Positions 5,385 through 6,821 of a stretch of DNA of 6,821 bases are shown here, piece by piece. The position numbers and the translations under genes were made by a program. Numbering within the stretch: the first letter of the stretch is position 1; each line of letters starts with the position of its first letter. The notes under the pieces were generated by a model. That model was not told where the DNA came from, made no database searches, and was given only the letters and a program-made list of their open reading frames with translations. Origin of the DNA: Rickettsia typhi (GTDB lineage: Bacteria > Pseudomonadota > Alphaproteobacteria > Rickettsiales > Deianiraeaceae); NCBI GenBank assembly GCA_945878495.1, contig CAMCTP010000043.1:1-6821 (forward strand), written 5' to 3'.

Positions 5385-6077
5385 ATGCTTTTGAGAATTT
5401 TTACAGCTTATCCTGAATATTTTGAGCAATCGCTATCTATCTCCCTTCTGGGAAAGACAAGAGAGCGTGGCGTTTGGTCGCTTGAGATTGTTAATCTTCG
5501 AGATTATGGAATCGGTCGGCATAAAAAAATCGATGATACAAGCTTTGGTGGTGGTAGTGGGTTGATTTTACGACCTGATGTTTTGTCAAATGCACTTGAA
5601 GATCGAATTAAAAATCTTGAAAATATTCGCCTTAGTAGAGCTAAAAATGAAGCTTTGTTTATAACATCGCCAATTGGCGATATGCTGAATCAGGCTATGT
5701 CAGTCGAAATGTCTCGACTTGAAACTATGAATATAATCTGCAATAGATTTGAAGGGGTTGACCAAAGAGTAATTGACCATTACTCCATAAAGCCAATATC
5801 GATTGGGCGATATGTTTTGCTTGGTGGGGAGGTTGCCGCCTGCGTTATCGCAGAATCCATTTTACGATTATTGCCCGATTTTTTAAAAAATCCGGAAACC
5901 ATAACAACCGAAAGTTTTGGTGAAAATCTCAACGGAATGGGTGAATATCCTCAATTTACCCGTCCGCAAATATGGAATGAAATTGGCGTTCCAGAGCCAC
6001 TTACAAACGGAAATCACAGGGAGATTAATGAGTGGAGAATGGCGAATTGCATTATCTTGGATGATGGCAATTGTTAG
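5385..6077 (+). CDS. trmD: tRNA (guanine-N1-)-methyltransferase TrmD (m1G37), with unusual motif substitutions
   Basis: TrmD is a SPOUT-class dimer that methylates G37 next to the anticodon from S-adenosylmethionine, preventing +1 frameshifting. In 230 residues the family signatures are visible: DDTSFGGGSGL (50-60), FITSPIGDMLNQ (92-103), the knot-forming CNRFEGVDQR (119-128), ISIGRYVLLGGEVAA (138-152), the arginine of the LRLLP segment (R161), TESF (175-178) and PQFTRP (189-194). Against the common consensus there is N120 for Gly in CGRYEG, R142 for Asp in GDYVL, and E176 at the position of the catalytic Asp of Escherichia coli (D169). The last substitution is, as I recall, seen in other TrmDs; the first two look rarer. 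The C-terminus stops soon after EWRMA, shorter than usual. Translation is probably coupled to rimM. No rplS follows; the next gene is convergent. Confidence 0.94.
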   Translation: MLLRIFTAYPEYFEQSLSISLLGKTRERGVWSLEIVNLRDYGIGRHKKIDDTSFGGGSGLILRPDVLSNALEDRIKNLENIRLSRAKNEALFITSPIGDMLNQAMSVEMSRLETMNIICNRFEGVDQRVIDHYSIKPISIGRYVLLGGEVAACVIAESILRLLPDFLKNPETITTESFGENLNGMGEYPQFTRPQIWNEIGVPEPLTNGNHREINEWRMANCIILDDGNC

Positions 6078-6224
6078 ATTTTATAGCCGCAAATTCTTGC
6101 AATAAACTTTTTAGTTCCAATTGACGGTTCTTGAATTTATTTTGAATAGTAATTTCTATGATCTCTAAGTGTTGATGCTTTTTTATGGCAGTATAACAGG
6201 TCTCATGAAATTGATTAAATATTC
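6052..6224 (-). other. Open segment downstream of the methyltransferase; possible small ORF or remnant
   Basis: Past the methyltransferase stop, another minus-strand frame stays open to a TAA at 6054-6052. Its translation looks protein-like, for example HETCYTAIKKHQHLEIIEI and then FKNRQLELKSLLQEFAAI. The frame is open back to an ATG at 6333, but from 6333 to 6225 it lies antiphase within the HNH coding region, and no ATG or GTG start is available near the methyltransferase stop. It also overlaps the last 26 bases of trmD antisense. It may be the 3' remnant of a restriction-modification partner gene or chance openness in AT-rich DNA. I recognise no domain, and no hairpin terminator is seen in the 6078-6224 gap. 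Confidence 0.25.
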
Positions 6225-6821
6225 CTACTCCCCAAAAGTCATTTTCTCTCTCATAATATCTTCCCTGATTTTGATTTTCATTCGCAGGTATTCCATTGGT
6301 CTTGCACCCTTGACACGATTGCAATTTCCGCATAATAGCTGATAATTTTCGTAATAATCTCCGCCACCTTTTGCACGAGGAACGATGTGATCAACCTCAA
6401 AATGCCAAATATCTAGGACAATTCCGCATCCGTTACAGCAACCATTTTGCTCTTTAAATAAACGCTCTTTTACCGATTGATTTATCTCCTCAACCTCAAT
6501 ATCAGTTCTTTGAGGAACGTCAAGTCTGTGAACGAAATCTACTCCTTCTGCTTTGAAACTTAAGCTATCATCCATGTGTCCATCTTTTTCAAGTCGCTCT
6601 TTTAAAACCATTGCTGCTTGTTTTTCGATATCAACCCCAATCCATTTTCTCCCTAATTGCTCAGCTGCAACGCAGGTTGTTGCACATCCGCAAAAAGGGT
6701 CTAGGATAATGTCACCTTCTTTTGATGAAGCCTGAATTATTCTTTCAAGCAATGCTAGTGGTTTTTGTGTTCTGTATCCGGTATTTTCATTCTTGCCAAT
6801 TCGTGGTATATCTGTCCAAAG
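6225..6821 (-). CDS. DNA methyltransferase with C-terminal HNH domain (N-terminus outside the window)
   Basis: The frame is open from the window edge to a TAG at 6227-6225, giving 198 C-terminal residues. The fragment opens WTDIPRIGKNENTGYRTQKPLALLER, with the TQKP element typical of amino-methyltransferases of the circularly permuted (beta-type) order. SAM-binding motif I follows as DPFCGCATT (41-49), then AAEQLGRKWIGVDI. The catalytic DPPY-type motif would lie upstream and cannot be checked. An HNH domain follows at about 120-175, with zinc pairs C129/C132 and C164/C167, the DH pair (144-145), N159 and CNRVKG (167-172). It ends in MTFGE. Such fusions methylate adenine or cytosine amino groups; the HNH part may be a nuclease or a DNA-recognition module. 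The gene is convergent with trmD. Whether this is an orphan or part of a restriction-modification system cannot be decided here. Confidence 0.92.
   Translation of the reverse strand, partial: LWTDIPRIGKNENTGYRTQKPLALLERIIQASSKEGDIILDPFCGCATTCVAAEQLGRKWIGVDIEKQAAMVLKERLEKDGHMDDSLSFKAEGVDFVHRLDVPQRTDIEVEEINQSVKERLFKEQNGCCNGCGIVLDIWHFEVDHIVPRAKGGGDYYENYQLLCGNCNRVKGARPMEYLRMKIKIREDIMREKMTFGE

Noticed and set aside
6078..6224. Intrinsic terminator between convergent trmD and the methyltransferase
   Set aside because: Searched by eye on both strands; there are T-rich stretches but no stable stem next to them.
6225..6821. DPFCGCATT instead of DPFCGCGTT as a disabled SAM site
   Set aside because: As I recall, the CAT variant is common among methyltransferases of this HNH-fused type, so it is not evidence of inactivation.

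Overview
The window comes from an AT-rich bacterial genome, by eye roughly one third G+C. The LipA, YchF, RimM and TrmD sequences look alphaproteobacterial. Low G+C, runs of hydrophilic Asn/Gln/Ser/Lys-rich proteins of unknown function, a decaying gene and scarce Shine-Dalgarno sites all suggest a host-associated lineage of the Rickettsiales/Holosporales kind. That placement is inference; no rRNA or other taxonomic marker is present.

Minus-strand block (1-3603). A gene that now looks broken (2485-3603) is followed by lipA (1548-2429), which has a good sigma-70-type promoter of its own at 2453-2480. Close behind lipA come two uncharacterised hydrophilic proteins (546-1532 and 125-514) and the first 24 codons of a further gene that leaves the window (1-72). 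Gaps of 15, 31 and 52 bases suggest one transcription unit led by lipA. The two hydrophilic proteins share a T-L-x-K-x-F-N-R-T motif and the DNA encoding it, so they may be distant relatives. The larger one carries a perfect 33-bp tandem duplication encoding a Pro/Gln-rich repeat.

The region 3193-3603 has no intact gene, but its minus strand holds successive open segments in different frames. Removing one copy of a 7-bp tandem duplication (3477-3490) and one base in each of two later intervals would restore a single ORF of about 369 codons, running from an ATG at 3603 to the stop at 2485. This is the most informative observation in the window.

Plus-strand block (3714-6077). ychF, rimM and trmD lie 8 and 4 bases apart, a compact translation/RNA-maturation operon: a ribosome-associated GTPase/ATPase, a 30S maturation factor and the tRNA m1G37 methyltransferase. 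The ribosomal protein genes rpsP and rplS that usually flank rimM-trmD are not here. TrmD carries substitutions in otherwise strongly conserved motifs and a short C-terminus.

The right end (6225-6821, minus) is the C-terminal part of a DNA methyltransferase with a fused HNH domain, convergent with trmD. Downstream of it is a short open segment of uncertain status. I saw no tRNA, rRNA, CRISPR array or insertion sequence. I found no clear evidence of a wholly new defence or mobile system; the unusual material is the set of orphan hydrophilic proteins and the decayed gene.
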